A stretch of 64,000 nucleotides of DNA, taken from NCBI RefSeq assembly GCF_022483985.1, contig NZ_JAKVME010000001.1:1984001-2048000 (forward strand). Direction: 5' to 3'. Under the pieces are notes generated by a model. The model was not told the DNA's origin, did no database searches, and worked only from the letters and a program-made list of their open reading frames with translations. The position numbers and the translations under genes are program-made. Positions 25,663 through 35,604 of the stretch are shown here, one piece after another. How positions within the stretch are numbered: the first letter of the stretch is position 1; the number at the start of each line of letters is the position of its first letter. The stretch is from Acetobacter sp. Lineage in GTDB: Bacteria > Pseudomonadota > Alphaproteobacteria > Acetobacterales > Acetobacteraceae.

Positions 25663-27798
25663 CTACAGCGCTAGTTGCCGACGGGCAGCCGCCAGAACGG
25701 TCTCAACCGTAAAGCCGAACTTCTCCATCAGCGCCGAAGCCGGAGCCGACGCACCGAAGCTGTTCATGCACACGATGTCACCCGTCAGACCGACATAACG
25801 ATGCCAGCCGATGGGCGACGCCGCCTCGACAGCCACACGCGCTGTAACTGAAGGCGGTAACACCTCATCACGGTAGGATTGTGGCTGCTCCTCGAACAGT
25901 TCCCACGACGGCATGGACACGATGCGCGCGGCAACCCCTTCCGCCTCCAGTTTCTCGTAGGCTTCAACAGCCAGAGACAGTTCGCTACCGGTGGCGATCA
26001 GGATGACCGAAGGCGTCTTGCCGCTGTCACCCAGAACGTAACCGCCCTTCGCCACACCGGCGGCGGACGCATACTTGCTGCGGTCCAGTGTCGGCAGGTT
26101 CTGACGACTCAGCGCCAGTACGGCGGGACGGTCACGGAAGGGAATCAGCGTGCGCCATGCCTCGGCGACCTCGTTGGCGTCACCCGGACGGAGGGTGACA
26201 ACACCCGGTGTCGCGCGAAGCTGCACAAGCTGCTCGATCGGCTGGTGCGTCGGACCATCTTCGCCCACCCCGATGGAGTCATGCGTGAAGATATAGATCG
26301 CGGGCAGATGCATGAGAGCCGACAGACGGATCGGAGCCTTCATGTAGTCGGAGAAGATCAGGAAGCCCGCGCCATAGGGACGCAGACCCGAGAGCGCCAT
26401 GCCGTTGACGATGGAACCCATCGCATGTTCGCGCACGCCGAAATGGAAGTTGCGACCGGCGTAGCTACCGCCCCATGCTTCCGGCTGGAACGATCCGCCA
26501 TCCTTGATGAGAGTCTTGGTGGACGGCGCGAGGTCGGCGGAGCCGCCGACCAGCCACGGAATGTGCTTCGCGACAGCGTTCTGCACCTCACCGGAACTGG
26601 CGCGGCTGGCAGTACCTTTCGCGTCCGTCGGATAGGTCGGGATATCGGCATCCCAGCCCTTCGGCAGTTCGCCGGACAGGATCAGATCAAGTTCAGCCGC
26701 CTCGGACGGGAACTGCTTGCGATAGGCCGAGAACAGATCATCCCACGCCTTGCTCGCCTTGGCGCCGCGTGCGCCAAGGCCTGCCTGAAAGTGGTCGGTC
26801 ACGCCCTCGGGCACGTAGAAGGATTTGTCTTCCGGCCAGCCATAGGCGCGCTTGGTCGCGGCGATTTCCTCGCCGCCCAGCGGCTCGCCATGTGCGGCGG
26901 CGGTTCCGGCTTTCTTCGGCGCGCCCCAGGCGATAACCGAATGAACGACGATCATCGTCGGTTTCTCGGTCTCCGTCTTTGCCTCGACCAGAAGCTTTTT
27001 CAGCGTTTCCGTATCATTGGCGTCCTTCAGGACCAGAACCTGCCAGCCATAGGCTTCGAAGCGCTTGCCGACATTTTCGGTAAACGCGATATCGGTCGAA
27101 CCTTCGATGGAAATCTGGTTGGCGTCATACATCCAGACCAGATTGCCGAGCTTCAGATGTCCGGCCGTGGACGCCGCTTCACTGGAAATACCTTCCATCA
27201 TGTCGCCATCACCGCACAGCGCATAGACATGATAGTCGAACAGCGGAAAACCCGGCTTATTGAAGCGGGCTGCGAGCCATTTCTCGGCGATCGCCATACC
27301 GACGGAATTGCCACAGCCCTGTCCGAGCGGGCCGGTGGTCGTCTCGACGCCTGCCGTATGGTGATATTCCGGGTGCCCCGGCGTCTTTGAATCAAGCTGG
27401 CGGAACTGCTCAAGGTCGGCGACCGTCAGAGATGGTGCATCCAGCACCTTGCCATTCTTCACATCGCGGATGCCGCTGAGACAGATCAGCGAATAGATCA
27501 GCATCGACGCATGGCCGACCGACAGCACGAAGCGGTCGCGGGCAGGCCAGAGCGGGTTGGCCGGGTCATAGCTCAGCACGTCCTGCCAGAGCGTATAGGC
27601 TACCGGAGCAAGGGCCATCGCGGTGCCGGGATGGCCGGAATTCGCCTTTTGCACCGCGTCCATCGACAGGGTGCGGATGGTGTCAATGCAGGTGCGGTCG
27701 ATCGTGTGACCCGCGGCTCCGCCCGTTTCAGGCGCCCAGGTCGCACTGACCATACCGCTGGCCATACCGTTTCCAGACGCGGCGTGGAAAGAACGCAT
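25663..27798 (-). CDS. tkt: Transketolase
   Basis: Thiamine-diphosphate enzyme moving two-carbon units between sugar phosphates. 711 residues. [18 protein letters not shown], the TPP motif [19 protein letters not shown] to [11 protein letters not shown], and the pyrimidine-domain segment [20 protein letters not shown] are all present. ATG 27798 has gagga about 10 bp upstream. The N-terminus carries roughly 30 extra residues (rich in Gly, Ala, Ser) before the usual start of the fold. It is the first gene of the seven-gene pentose phosphate run, with a strong terminator right after it. Confidence 0.96.
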   Translation of the reverse strand: MRSFHAASGNGMASGMVSATWAPETGGAAGHTIDRTCIDTIRTLSMDAVQKANSGHPGTAMALAPVAYTLWQDVLSYDPANPLWPARDRFVLSVGHASMLIYSLICLSGIRDVKNGKVLDAPSLTVADLEQFRQLDSKTPGHPEYHHTAGVETTTGPLGQGCGNSVGMAIAEKWLAARFNKPGFPLFDYHVYALCGDGDMMEGISSEAASTAGHLKLGNLVWMYDANQISIEGSTDIAFTENVGKRFEAYGWQVLVLKDANDTETLKKLLVEAKTETEKPTMIVVHSVIAWGAPKKAGTAAAHGEPLGGEEIAATKRAYGWPEDKSFYVPEGVTDHFQAGLGARGAKASKAWDDLFSAYRKQFPSEAAELDLILSGELPKGWDADIPTYPTDAKGTASRASSGEVQNAVAKHIPWLVGGSADLAPSTKTLIKDGGSFQPEAWGGSYAGRNFHFGVREHAMGSIVNGMALSGLRPYGAGFLIFSDYMKAPIRLSALMHLPAIYIFTHDSIGVGEDGPTHQPIEQLVQLRATPGVVTLRPGDANEVAEAWRTLIPFRDRPAVLALSRQNLPTLDRSKYASAAGVAKGGYVLGDSGKTPSVILIATGSELSLAVEAYEKLEAEGVAARIVSMPSWELFEEQPQSYRDEVLPPSVTARVAVEAASPIGWHRYVGLTGDIVCMNSFGASAPASALMEKFGFTVETVLAAARRQLAL

Positions 27799-28000
27799 TG
27801 TAACCGATCCTCTATCAATCAGGCCTGCAACGGATCATCTTCCGTTGCGGCGGAAACCCTCCCGGCACGAGAGGGCCATACCATCACACGCCCCTTTTGC
27901 CTCGACAAGGCAGGCACAGGGACACCACACACGGAACTCAGGGACTCAAGCCGTCAAGACCGCCCCGGTTTCCGCCATCACGAGTTTGTGAGACTTTCTC
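27799..28000. promoter_or_regulatory. Leader region of the tkt operon
   Basis: 202 bp between purD and tkt, both minus strand. It contains an 8-bp hairpin GCAACGGA/TCCGTTGC (27827-27834 with 27841-27848) about 30 bp before the tkt start. The hairpin lacks a T-run, so it may be a leader structure or a weak purD terminator. The operon promoter must lie here if purD does not read through; I cannot pick -35/-10 boxes with confidence. Confidence 0.35.
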
Positions 28001-29281
28001 TCAACCGCCCGCAGCCAGCGCACGCGCGCCGATATCGCGCCGCCAGACGGCCTCTTTCCAGCGAATGGCGGAAACACCCTGATAGGCGGCGTCAATGGCC
28101 TCCTTCAACGTAGGCGCGATCCCACACACCGCCAGCACGCGCCCACCGGACGAGACCAGATGCCCCTGCGGATCACGCGCCGTGCCCGCCTGAAACACCC
28201 GCACGCCCGGCACGGCTTCCGCACGATCGATCCCCTCGATCAGGCCACCTTTTGCATAATCACCGGGGTAGCCTTCCGCCGCCATGATCACCACGGCAGA
28301 GGCGTCATCCGAGAAAGTGACCTGCACATCCCCCAGAGAGCCCTTCGCCAGCGCCACGAGGGCGGGCAGCAGATCAGATGTCAGACGAGGCAGCAGCGCC
28401 TCCGCTTCCGGGTCACCGAAACGGACATTGTATTCGATCAGCTTCGGGCCTTCGTCTGTCAGCATCAGACCAGCGAAGATCACGCCACGGAACGGCGTCC
28501 CGCGCTTCACCATTTCGGCCAGCATCGGGCGCACCAGAAGATCGAGCGCTTTTTCCTGCGCCACTCGATCAAAACCGGCTGGCGGCGAGACTGCGCCCAT
28601 TCCGCCAGTGTTCGGACCCGTATCGCCATCGCCGATACGCTTGTGATCCTGCGCCGCACCGATCAGCACAGCCGTCTCGCCGGAGCAGAAGGCGAAGAGC
28701 GAGACTTCCTCGCCCACCATGCACTCTTCGATCACCACCGAATGACCCGCAGCGCCCAGCTTGTTGGACGTCATCATGTCGGTGACGGCGTCTTCGGCTT
28801 CCGCCGCCGTCTGCGCCACAACCACGCCCTTGCCCGCCGCCAGACCATCGGCCTTCACAACAATCGGCGCACCGCGACGACGCACGAAGGCGATGGCATG
28901 AGCCGGGTCAGTGAAACGCTCCCATTTGGCGGTTGGAATGCCTGCCGCGTCACACACTTCCTTGGTGAAGGTTTTGCTACCCTCCAACTGCGCCGCCGCT
29001 TTTGTCGGTCCGGCGCAGGGAATCCCGACTTCAGCACAGGCGTCAGCGAGTCCGGCGACCAGTGGCGCTTCCGGTCCCGGCACGACGAGGTCGATGCCTT
29101 CTTTCTGCGCGAACGCCACCAGCGCCGCGACATTATCCACCGCGATGGCGATATTCGTGCCGCACAGGGCCGTGCCCGGATTTCCGGGAGCGATATAGAG
29201 CTGCGTAAGGACTGGCGACTTCGCCAGCGCCGCCGCGAGCGCATGCTCACGACCACCCGAACCAACCAGCAGGACTCTCAT
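28001..29281 (-). CDS. purD: Phosphoribosylamine-glycine ligase
   Basis: ATP-grasp enzyme of de novo purine synthesis making glycinamide ribonucleotide. ATG 29281 (MRVLLVGSGGREHAL) with gaaggt upstream gives 426 residues, the normal length; the open frame extends to 29524 but overlaps the divergent xseA gene. Motifs: VLLVGSGGREHALAAAL, VKADGLAAGKGVVVAQT, GEEVSLFAFCSG, and DTGPNTGGMGAVSPP. It is divergent from xseA across a 75-bp spacer. Confidence 0.97.
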   Translation of the reverse strand: MRVLLVGSGGREHALAAALAKSPVLTQLYIAPGNPGTALCGTNIAIAVDNVAALVAFAQKEGIDLVVPGPEAPLVAGLADACAEVGIPCAGPTKAAAQLEGSKTFTKEVCDAAGIPTAKWERFTDPAHAIAFVRRRGAPIVVKADGLAAGKGVVVAQTAAEAEDAVTDMMTSNKLGAAGHSVVIEECMVGEEVSLFAFCSGETAVLIGAAQDHKRIGDGDTGPNTGGMGAVSPPAGFDRVAQEKALDLLVRPMLAEMVKRGTPFRGVIFAGLMLTDEGPKLIEYNVRFGDPEAEALLPRLTSDLLPALVALAKGSLGDVQVTFSDDASAVVIMAAEGYPGDYAKGGLIEGIDRAEAVPGVRVFQAGTARDPQGHLVSSGGRVLAVCGIAPTLKEAIDAAYQGVSAIRWKEAVWRRDIGARALAAGG

Positions 29282-29356
29282 CGCATTACCTTCTTTCCGA
29301 CCACATGGATTGCGGCTCTTGTTGAGAACGCAGCGTCTGTAGCATAGGGTCGCGTC

Positions 29357-30829
29357 ATGGACGATGGCTCTCCAACACCTCCCCCCGCCTTTCCCGGCGT
29401 CAATGTGCCGGAATATTCGGTCTCCGAAATTTCGGGAGCCATCAAACGCACCCTTGAAGGGACGTTTGGCAGGGTGCGGGTGCGTGGCGAGATCACGGAA
29501 TTCAAGCGTTACAGCTCGGGTCATCTCTATTTTTCACTGAAGGACGAGGGCGGCAAAATCTCCGGCGTGGTCTGGCGTGGTTCCGTGTCACGTCTCGGGC
29601 TGGTGCCGGAAAACGGGCTGGAGATCATCGCCACGGGCCGCGTCTCCTCCTACGGCGAACGCTCCAGCTATCAGTTGATCGTCGAGAAGATGGAGTATGC
29701 GGGCGAAGGTGCGCTGCTCGCCCGTATCGAACGTCTGCGTCTGAAACTCGCGCAGGAAGGTCTGTTCGACCCCGAGCGCAAACGTCGCATCCCCCGCCTG
29801 CCGCGCGTGATCGGTGTCGTCACCTCCATGCAGGGCGCGGTGCTGCACGATATCCGCACCACGGTCGCCCGCCGCTTTCCCCGTTATCTGCTGATCTGGC
29901 CTGTCGCTGTGCAGGGCGAAGGGGCGGCGGAACAGATTGCAGCAGCCATTGAGGGATTCAGCCTGCTGGGTCGTCCCGGTCCGGGCGAGAACCTGCCCCG
30001 TCCGGACGTGCTGATCGTGGCTCGTGGCGGCGGCTCGCTCGAAGACCTGATGGCCTTCAATGACGAAGCCGTTCTGCGTGCCGTCGCGGCCTGTCCGATT
30101 CCACTCATCTCCGCTGTTGGACATGAGACCGACACCACTCTGATCGACTTCGTCTCCGACATGCGCGCCCCCACGCCCACAGCCGCCGCCGAACTGGCCG
30201 TGCCGGTGCGCGACGAACTGCTGGCGGATCTCACGCACCGCATCGCCCGTATGGGAAGCGCACTGAACCGGATCGCACAGACCGCACGCCTGCGGCTGGA
30301 TCGTGCGGCTTCAGGTCTGCCGGACCTGCCTTCCCTGCTCAGCACGGCGCGGATGCGGCTGGATGACCGGTCGCACAGGCTGGACCTCGCCCTGCCCGCA
30401 CTACTGGAACGCCGCAAGGCGGCTCTGGTCGCAGCGGAACGGCACATGCCCGCACCGTCGGCACTGTTCAGCGACCGGCGCTCCCGCCTTTCTCTGGATA
30501 ATGCGGCACTGGACGCCGCCATGACAGCCTCCCGCCGCGCTGCCGAAGCCCGTCTGGGACGCCAGCGTCTGACTGCCGCTCCCTTGCAGGCCCTGTGCCG
30601 GGAACGACAGGCCCGCCTGCTGGGCGTCGGGAATGTGCTGGAATCTGTCTCGCCACGCGCCGTTCTCGACCGTGGTTATGTTCTTGTCCGCGATATGGCG
30701 GGCGATGCCGTCACACGCGCTGCCGGGCTGAATTCGGGTCAGCGCGTCACGCTTGTTTTTGCTGATGACGAGCGCCTCGCCCGCATCGAAGCACCCAAAG
30801 ATACGGCTCAGGGAGCCTTTGATCTATGA
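29357..30829 (+). CDS. xseA: Exodeoxyribonuclease VII large subunit
   Basis: Catalytic subunit of the single-strand-specific exonuclease, cytoplasmic. 490 residues. An N-terminal OB-fold (FGRVRVRGEITEFKRYSSGH, then LYFSLKDEGGKISGVVW) is followed by the nuclease domain with VIGVVTSMQGAVLHDI, VLIVARGGGSLEDLMAFNDE and ISAVGHETDTTLIDFVSD, then an Arg-rich coiled-coil region (about 300-410). No xseB adjoins it. Its last 4 bp overlap the next small gene (ATGA). Confidence 0.96.
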   Translation: MDDGSPTPPPAFPGVNVPEYSVSEISGAIKRTLEGTFGRVRVRGEITEFKRYSSGHLYFSLKDEGGKISGVVWRGSVSRLGLVPENGLEIIATGRVSSYGERSSYQLIVEKMEYAGEGALLARIERLRLKLAQEGLFDPERKRRIPRLPRVIGVVTSMQGAVLHDIRTTVARRFPRYLLIWPVAVQGEGAAEQIAAAIEGFSLLGRPGPGENLPRPDVLIVARGGGSLEDLMAFNDEAVLRAVAACPIPLISAVGHETDTTLIDFVSDMRAPTPTAAAELAVPVRDELLADLTHRIARMGSALNRIAQTARLRLDRAASGLPDLPSLLSTARMRLDDRSHRLDLALPALLERRKAALVAAERHMPAPSALFSDRRSRLSLDNAALDAAMTASRRAAEARLGRQRLTAAPLQALCRERQARLLGVGNVLESVSPRAVLDRGYVLVRDMAGDAVTRAAGLNSGQRVTLVFADDERLARIEAPKDTAQGAFDL

Positions 30830-31071
30830 AGAACATACTCAAAAATCTGAAGTCGATTAAACCGGATTTCAGCAGGATCGCATCCCCTGACGCCGACGGC
30901 GCCGAAAACCGTCCCGAAAAACTGATGTTCATCCTCATGATCGTGCTCGCCACCCTCTCGATGCTGATCTACATCGGCGGATCGTTTGTGAACGCCTTAC
31001 GCATGTCACAGCAACCTTCCGCTGTGGAGCAGAGTGTGCCAGCGACGCAGTCAAACGGCACGCGACCATAA
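30826..31071 (+). CDS. Small single-pass membrane protein, function unknown
   Basis: 81 residues starting at the ATGA overlap with xseA, hence translationally coupled. A basic N-terminal stretch (MKNILKNLKSIKPDFSRI) precedes one hydrophobic helix (about residues 33-55, LMFILMIVLATLSMLIYIGG) and a short polar tail ending SNGTRP. I do not recognise a family. Coupling suggests a real gene; topology would be N-in by the positive-inside rule. Confidence 0.7.
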   Translation: MKNILKNLKSIKPDFSRIASPDADGAENRPEKLMFILMIVLATLSMLIYIGGSFVNALRMSQQPSAVEQSVPATQSNGTRP

Positions 31072-31274
31072 TGGTCTGGACCAGCTTTCTGAAAAAACTT
31101 CACCAGAAACTTCTCATTATGCGGAATTTCCCGAGGACGTCTGATGGCTTGCAAACAGGAGGCAGAGTGGGGGCCGGGGCGACCCCCTGAACACCACCAA
31201 GCCAATATTTGCAAGATATACCAATATTTTTCCAGACAGACCTCAGTGGGTCTCCACGTCCTTAGACTCGATCC

Positions 31275-31964
31275 TCAACGCTCCGTGTAACGTACATGGA
31301 TTTTCCCGACACCCTCACATTCTCCTTCGAGCCTGTCTCCGATTTTCACCGGCCCGACACCGGACGGCGTGCCGGTAAGAACAAGATCGCCCGGACGCAG
31401 TTCGACAAAACTCGAAAGAATGGAAATGATTTCCGGGATCGGCCAGATCAGGTCGCTGATATCGCCCTGCTGGCGAGCCGTCCCATTGACGGCAAGACTG
31501 ATCCGCCCCCTCACCAGATGCCCTGCCTGTGTCACCGGCACGATAGGGCTGATGGGACAGGACTGATCGAAACCCTTGCTCATATCCCAGGGCTGCCCCG
31601 ACTTTTTGGCGACGGCCTGAAGATCGCGCCGTGTCATGTCCAATGCCAGAGCGTAGCCGAACACATGATCCAGTGCTGACTGCACCGGGATATTCACGCC
31701 CTGCCGACCGATCGCCACAGCCAGTTCAATTTCGTGATGAAGATCTTCCGTGTGCAATGGATAGGGAAGAGCCTCTTCCATTGTTATGGCATCGGCAGGT
31801 TTTGCAAAAAATATCGGAAGGTCGTGCGCCGGATCACCACCCATTTCCCGCGTATGCTCTCCATAATTCCGTCCAACGCACCATATCCGGCGAACCGGAA
31901 ACCGTGCGTCAGTCTCACGAACAGGAATGGACGGAATCGAAACAGGCTCAAAGAGATAAGACAT
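31275..31964 (-). CDS. Fumarylacetoacetate-hydrolase-family protein (fumarylpyruvate-hydrolase-like)
   Basis: A 229-residue FAH-fold metal-dependent C-C hydrolase. I chose ATG 31964 (MSYLFEPVSI) over the TTG two codons upstream. Motifs: IWCVGRNYGEHTREMG (FAH N-terminal signature), the metal-binding HHEIELAVAIG, and VLTGTPSGVGPVKIGD. This short form matches maleylpyruvate/fumarylpyruvate hydrolases of the gentisate pathway, as well as oxaloacetate-decarboxylase-type members; neighbours do not decide between them. It stands alone on the minus strand. Confidence 0.9.
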   Translation of the reverse strand: MSYLFEPVSIPSIPVRETDARFPVRRIWCVGRNYGEHTREMGGDPAHDLPIFFAKPADAITMEEALPYPLHTEDLHHEIELAVAIGRQGVNIPVQSALDHVFGYALALDMTRRDLQAVAKKSGQPWDMSKGFDQSCPISPIVPVTQAGHLVRGRISLAVNGTARQQGDISDLIWPIPEIISILSSFVELRPGDLVLTGTPSGVGPVKIGDRLEGECEGVGKIHVRYTER

Positions 31965-32111
31965 GGGCAAAATCCGTTCTTTTCGGAAAGGATAGCATCA
32001 GCCTGAACAAAATTTCATCGGCGATTGAATCGGCTCTCATGATTGTGTGAGGATAAGCTCACCTCAGAGCGCGACATCGGCTCAGATGAAAACTTCCATA
32101 AGCCCACAGGC

Positions 32112-32140
32112 AAACACCCGCCTCAGAGAGACGGGTGTTT
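32112..32140 (-). terminator. Hairpin terminator downstream of the GT2 gene
   Basis: AAACACCCG (32112-32120) pairs with CGGGTGTTT (32132-32140), an 11-nt loop, 42 bp after the glycosyltransferase stop. A/T runs on both sides would let it act in either direction, though the T-runs are short. Confidence 0.55.
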
Positions 32141-32181
32141 TCAGAATCCGGCTATCCCGGCCAATTATCGATCTTTCCGTC

Positions 32182-34698
32182 TTATTCGGGTGTGACCAGA
32201 TCATAGTAGCTCTGATCAAGCATGAAGTGTGGTGAATAAGCCGGATCATGCTGATAAATCGCATGATCACCCCAGTAATGATGCATATGCTGCGTCTCGG
32301 CAAAGAATCGCGCTTCATGCTCGGGACGGTCATCACTGCCACGCGAGACACTCTCATGGTGCACAGCCAGAAAATTGTTGCACTGGACAATACGCCAGCC
32401 GGCTTCACGCATCTTCAGGCAAAGATCGACGTCGTTATAAGCGACTTTCAGATTCACCTCGTCAAAACCACCGACTTCTCGGAAGGCTTCGGCCCGTACC
32501 AACATTCCTGCCGCCGTGACAGCCGTGACTTCGTGAGACAGGATCGCACGGGAAATATAGCCATATTCGTGCGCCTGTAATCCCCGATGCACATGCGTCG
32601 CCACACCGTCAGGTCCCACAACGACGCCGACATGCTGGATCGCACCGTTGGGATAGACAAACTTTCCGCCGACGGCACCGATATCCTCGCCAGCCATCGC
32701 CTCTCCCACAATGGTTTTCAGCCATTTGGGATCATCCACGAAAAGATCATTGTTCATGAAGAAAAAGAATTCGGACGAACTTGAAGCGACGGCAAGATTG
32801 TTCAGACGTGAGAAATTGAATTCCTCGCGGATCGAAAGAACCTGAATGCGCTTGTTGCGGGACATCTCCTTGCAGAAAGCAAGCGCATCCTCATCCGTTG
32901 ACCAGTTATCAACCAGAATGATGTCGTAGGCCTTGTAATCCGTATGTTCCAGAATGCGGGAAACACATTCCCGCGTCAGATCGGCCTGATTGCGGAACGG
33001 AATAATGATCGAAACCGTCGGCTCGCGGTTTATGCCCCACCATACATTATAAATGGTCAGGTCATTGATCGCCTCGACCTGCGCAACATGCCCGACACGC
33101 CTCAAATGATCGGCAACCGCCCGAACACCCGCATTCACGGCGTACTGCTTGTTGCTGATCGTCATCGCGGTCGAGTTCGGCGTTTTCCGCCAGTGATAAA
33201 GAACCTCCGGAACATGCAGGAAGCCCTCCCGCGGCACGATCTCCGTCAGACGCAGCATCAGGTCATGATCCTGCGCGCCGTCATAACTGGCGTTCAGATC
33301 ACCCACCTGCTGTAAAACCTCATTCCGCACCATAGTAAGATGGCAGATGTAGTTGCATCCCAGAAGATACCGGTAATCAAAATCAGGCTTGAAATTCGGC
33401 TCAAGGAAGTAGCCTGCCTGATCGACCTTGTCCTCATCAGAATAAATGACCTGCGGATCAAGTCCGGCCGCTGCCTGCAACATCGCTTCCAGCGCCACAT
33501 CGACCATGGCGTCGTCATGGTCGAAGAAGGCGACCCACTCGCCTTTCGCCGCCTTGACGCCTTCATTGGTCGCTCCGGAAATTCCCAGGTTTTTCTTAAG
33601 GCGGATCAGCTTTATGCGAGGATCATTCCGGCAGTATTCCGCCATCCTCGCCGCGACTTCCAGAGACTTCCCGCCGTCATCGACAATAATGAGTTCCCAG
33701 TTGCTCCATGTCTGCGCCATCACCGATTCAACGGCGGCGATGAAGTCCGTCATATCCGGTTTGTAGGTCGGACAGATGACGCTCACCAGCGGTCCTTTGG
33801 CGACAAAGTCTGCGCCAAGCTGCTGCCGGCGTTCCGCTACCCGAGCCCGCAGCACATTGAAGTAGCGACGCGCCCAGTTGTCATAATCACCAAGATTGAA
33901 ACGCTGTTCGGGAAGCAGATTGTTTATCGTCGCGCGTAGGGAGGAAATCTCACGATGCAGCCTCGCGATGGTTTCGCTGACACCAAGCAGATGCTCTTCC
34001 AGTTTGTTATCGACCAGTGATGTGGAGATGGGACTGCCCATCAGCTCCATATCACCCGGCACCGCGAAAAAGCGGATTGTCCGCGTGCCCGTCTGGCGAC
34101 GATGCTTGGGAATGACCAGTTCGAAACCGCAATTGGCGTCGCCACCGACAGCAGCCGCGACATCGCCACGAAAACGGTCTGCACGGATACGGGCGAAAGG
34201 CGCACCGTCGATAAAAACCGCGACCTCGCACTGACCTGTTCTGGACCCATCCGCCGCATTGATGCGCTGCACCCAGCCACGCAGCGCGCCGCGCGAAAAA
34301 CCGTCCACACAGGATTCGTAATTGAACTGCGGCTGAAAAGTGACTGTGATATCTTCCTGCTTGATCGAACCGTCATCTGTCACCAGACAGGGCACGATGG
34401 ACCGGTTCGGGAACCGCAGGCCGACCCGATGCTCCTTTCCGTCGGCAAGGGCGTCCGGCAGCCTGAAGGAAAAACCCAGATTGGGCGTCATGACGCCGAT
34501 ATTTTCCTGCACATCGGTCCGGGGCAGATCACAGGTCACCGACCCGATTTCCTGTCCGTCAACAATGACATGGAGGGTCGCAGGCACACGCGGCGCGGCC
34601 AGATTGCACGCCCACCCCTTTACCTCAAGACCATCCAAGCTATCAAAATAACCAATGAACTGTGTAATTTGACGGGAAGTCGGCAGGGGAGCTTTCAT
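32182..34698 (-). CDS. Large glycosyltransferase with two GT2 domains
   Basis: 838 residues from ATG 34698 (MKAPLPTSRQ), which has acgagga 7 bp upstream; the frame is open to 34752 without support. Two tandem beta-rich modules (about 12-115 and 135-245), each with a G-x-L-x-GW core and a DG-x-I/F turn, come first, then a short coiled-coil-like segment (about 255-285). The first GT-A domain has VSVICPTYKPDMTDF, LIIVDDGGKS and FFDHDDAMVD. The second has VSIIIPFRNQADLT, ILVDNWSTDED and FFMNNDLFVDD, ending with a WxG-type acceptor region. Such proteins build O-antigen or capsule-like polysaccharide. No transporter or polymerase gene is adjacent. Confidence 0.9.
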   Translation of the reverse strand: MKAPLPTSRQITQFIGYFDSLDGLEVKGWACNLAAPRVPATLHVIVDGQEIGSVTCDLPRTDVQENIGVMTPNLGFSFRLPDALADGKEHRVGLRFPNRSIVPCLVTDDGSIKQEDITVTFQPQFNYESCVDGFSRGALRGWVQRINAADGSRTGQCEVAVFIDGAPFARIRADRFRGDVAAAVGGDANCGFELVIPKHRRQTGTRTIRFFAVPGDMELMGSPISTSLVDNKLEEHLLGVSETIARLHREISSLRATINNLLPEQRFNLGDYDNWARRYFNVLRARVAERRQQLGADFVAKGPLVSVICPTYKPDMTDFIAAVESVMAQTWSNWELIIVDDGGKSLEVAARMAEYCRNDPRIKLIRLKKNLGISGATNEGVKAAKGEWVAFFDHDDAMVDVALEAMLQAAAGLDPQVIYSDEDKVDQAGYFLEPNFKPDFDYRYLLGCNYICHLTMVRNEVLQQVGDLNASYDGAQDHDLMLRLTEIVPREGFLHVPEVLYHWRKTPNSTAMTISNKQYAVNAGVRAVADHLRRVGHVAQVEAINDLTIYNVWWGINREPTVSIIIPFRNQADLTRECVSRILEHTDYKAYDIILVDNWSTDEDALAFCKEMSRNKRIQVLSIREEFNFSRLNNLAVASSSSEFFFFMNNDLFVDDPKWLKTIVGEAMAGEDIGAVGGKFVYPNGAIQHVGVVVGPDGVATHVHRGLQAHEYGYISRAILSHEVTAVTAAGMLVRAEAFREVGGFDEVNLKVAYNDVDLCLKMREAGWRIVQCNNFLAVHHESVSRGSDDRPEHEARFFAETQHMHHYWGDHAIYQHDPAYSPHFMLDQSYYDLVTPE

Positions 34699-34912
34699 GA
34701 AAATCCTCGTTTCCCTGGCGTGCGCCAGAAAGCACACTCCAGGACAAAGCACTGTCCGGAAGGCATATTAAAAACATCCTTCCATCAGAACACACCAATT
34801 CAAAACACACTCTTCACGCAGAACGCTCTGAAAGAGGCCTGAAACGCCGCGACCGCAAGGCATGATCAGGCATAATTCCCGATCACCGTGTGGAAGCACG
34901 TCTTCTGCGGCG

Positions 34913-35602
34913 TCACGACATTACAGCAGAAGCCTTAACTTCCAGAAAACGCCGCATGGCATGACGCGCCCGGGACGCATCCCCCCCAAGGCGGATCAGA
35001 CTGCCGATCTGCAGGGGATTACGCAGCAGCGATGACATCAGGGCTCCCGCACCCAGACCGCCATCGGGTGAAAGCGCAATACCGGCAGCAGGAGGCAGTG
35101 TCCGCTCCGCCGGATCACACACCACGCGCAGCACACCGAAAGGCCGCTTCACGGCCTGCGCCGCCTCCGCCAGAAAACCACTCTCCATATCCAGAGCGCA
35201 GCAGCCGCTTTCCATGGCCAGACGCTGCTTTTCCTCGGCGGTCAGCACAACGACATCACTATGCAGCAGCGCACCCGCCACCACTCCGGGCGCCGCATCC
35301 GCTCCAAGACGGCGACGCACAGCCGGTGAACAGGGATAGAGCCTGCCATCTGCGACCACAGCGTCCGGCACGAGAATTGTGCCGGGTCTGAGCGCAGGGT
35401 CCAGCCCCGCCGCCAGTCCGAACGACACGACGGAAGGCACACCTGAAGCAATCAGCCGTGCGGCTCCTTTCTGTGCGCCTTCCCTTGTGGCCCCGCTGAT
35501 CGCGACTGGCGACCCGGGAAAAAACTGTCGCAGAAGAGAGGCCTCGGCCTTCAGTCCCACAAGAAATCCGATATCGGCAGGAGGAGGAAGGCTGTTGTTC
35601 AT
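34913..35602 (-). CDS. hpnG: Hopanoid-associated nucleoside phosphorylase HpnG
   Basis: A 229-residue PNP/MTA-nucleosidase-like protein. In other bacteria HpnG removes adenine from adenosylhopane to make ribosylhopane, a step toward bacteriohopanetetrol. The N-terminus has IGFLVGLKAEASLLRQF, then SFGLAAGLDPALRPG and the substrate motif CALDMESGFLAEAA. It starts 2 bp after the shc stop, so the two are co-translated. The identification rests on this position together with the family fold. Confidence 0.92.
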   Translation of the reverse strand: MNNSLPPPADIGFLVGLKAEASLLRQFFPGSPVAISGATREGAQKGAARLIASGVPSVVSFGLAAGLDPALRPGTILVPDAVVADGRLYPCSPAVRRRLGADAAPGVVAGALLHSDVVVLTAEEKQRLAMESGCCALDMESGFLAEAAQAVKRPFGVLRVVCDPAERTLPPAAGIALSPDGGLGAGALMSSLLRNPLQIGSLIRLGGDASRARHAMRRFLEVKASAVMS

Positions 35603-35604
35603 GG

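Noticed and set aside
25879-27390. 503-codon open frame on the plus strand
   Set aside because: Opposite tkt, no ribosome site or domains; a shadow frame.
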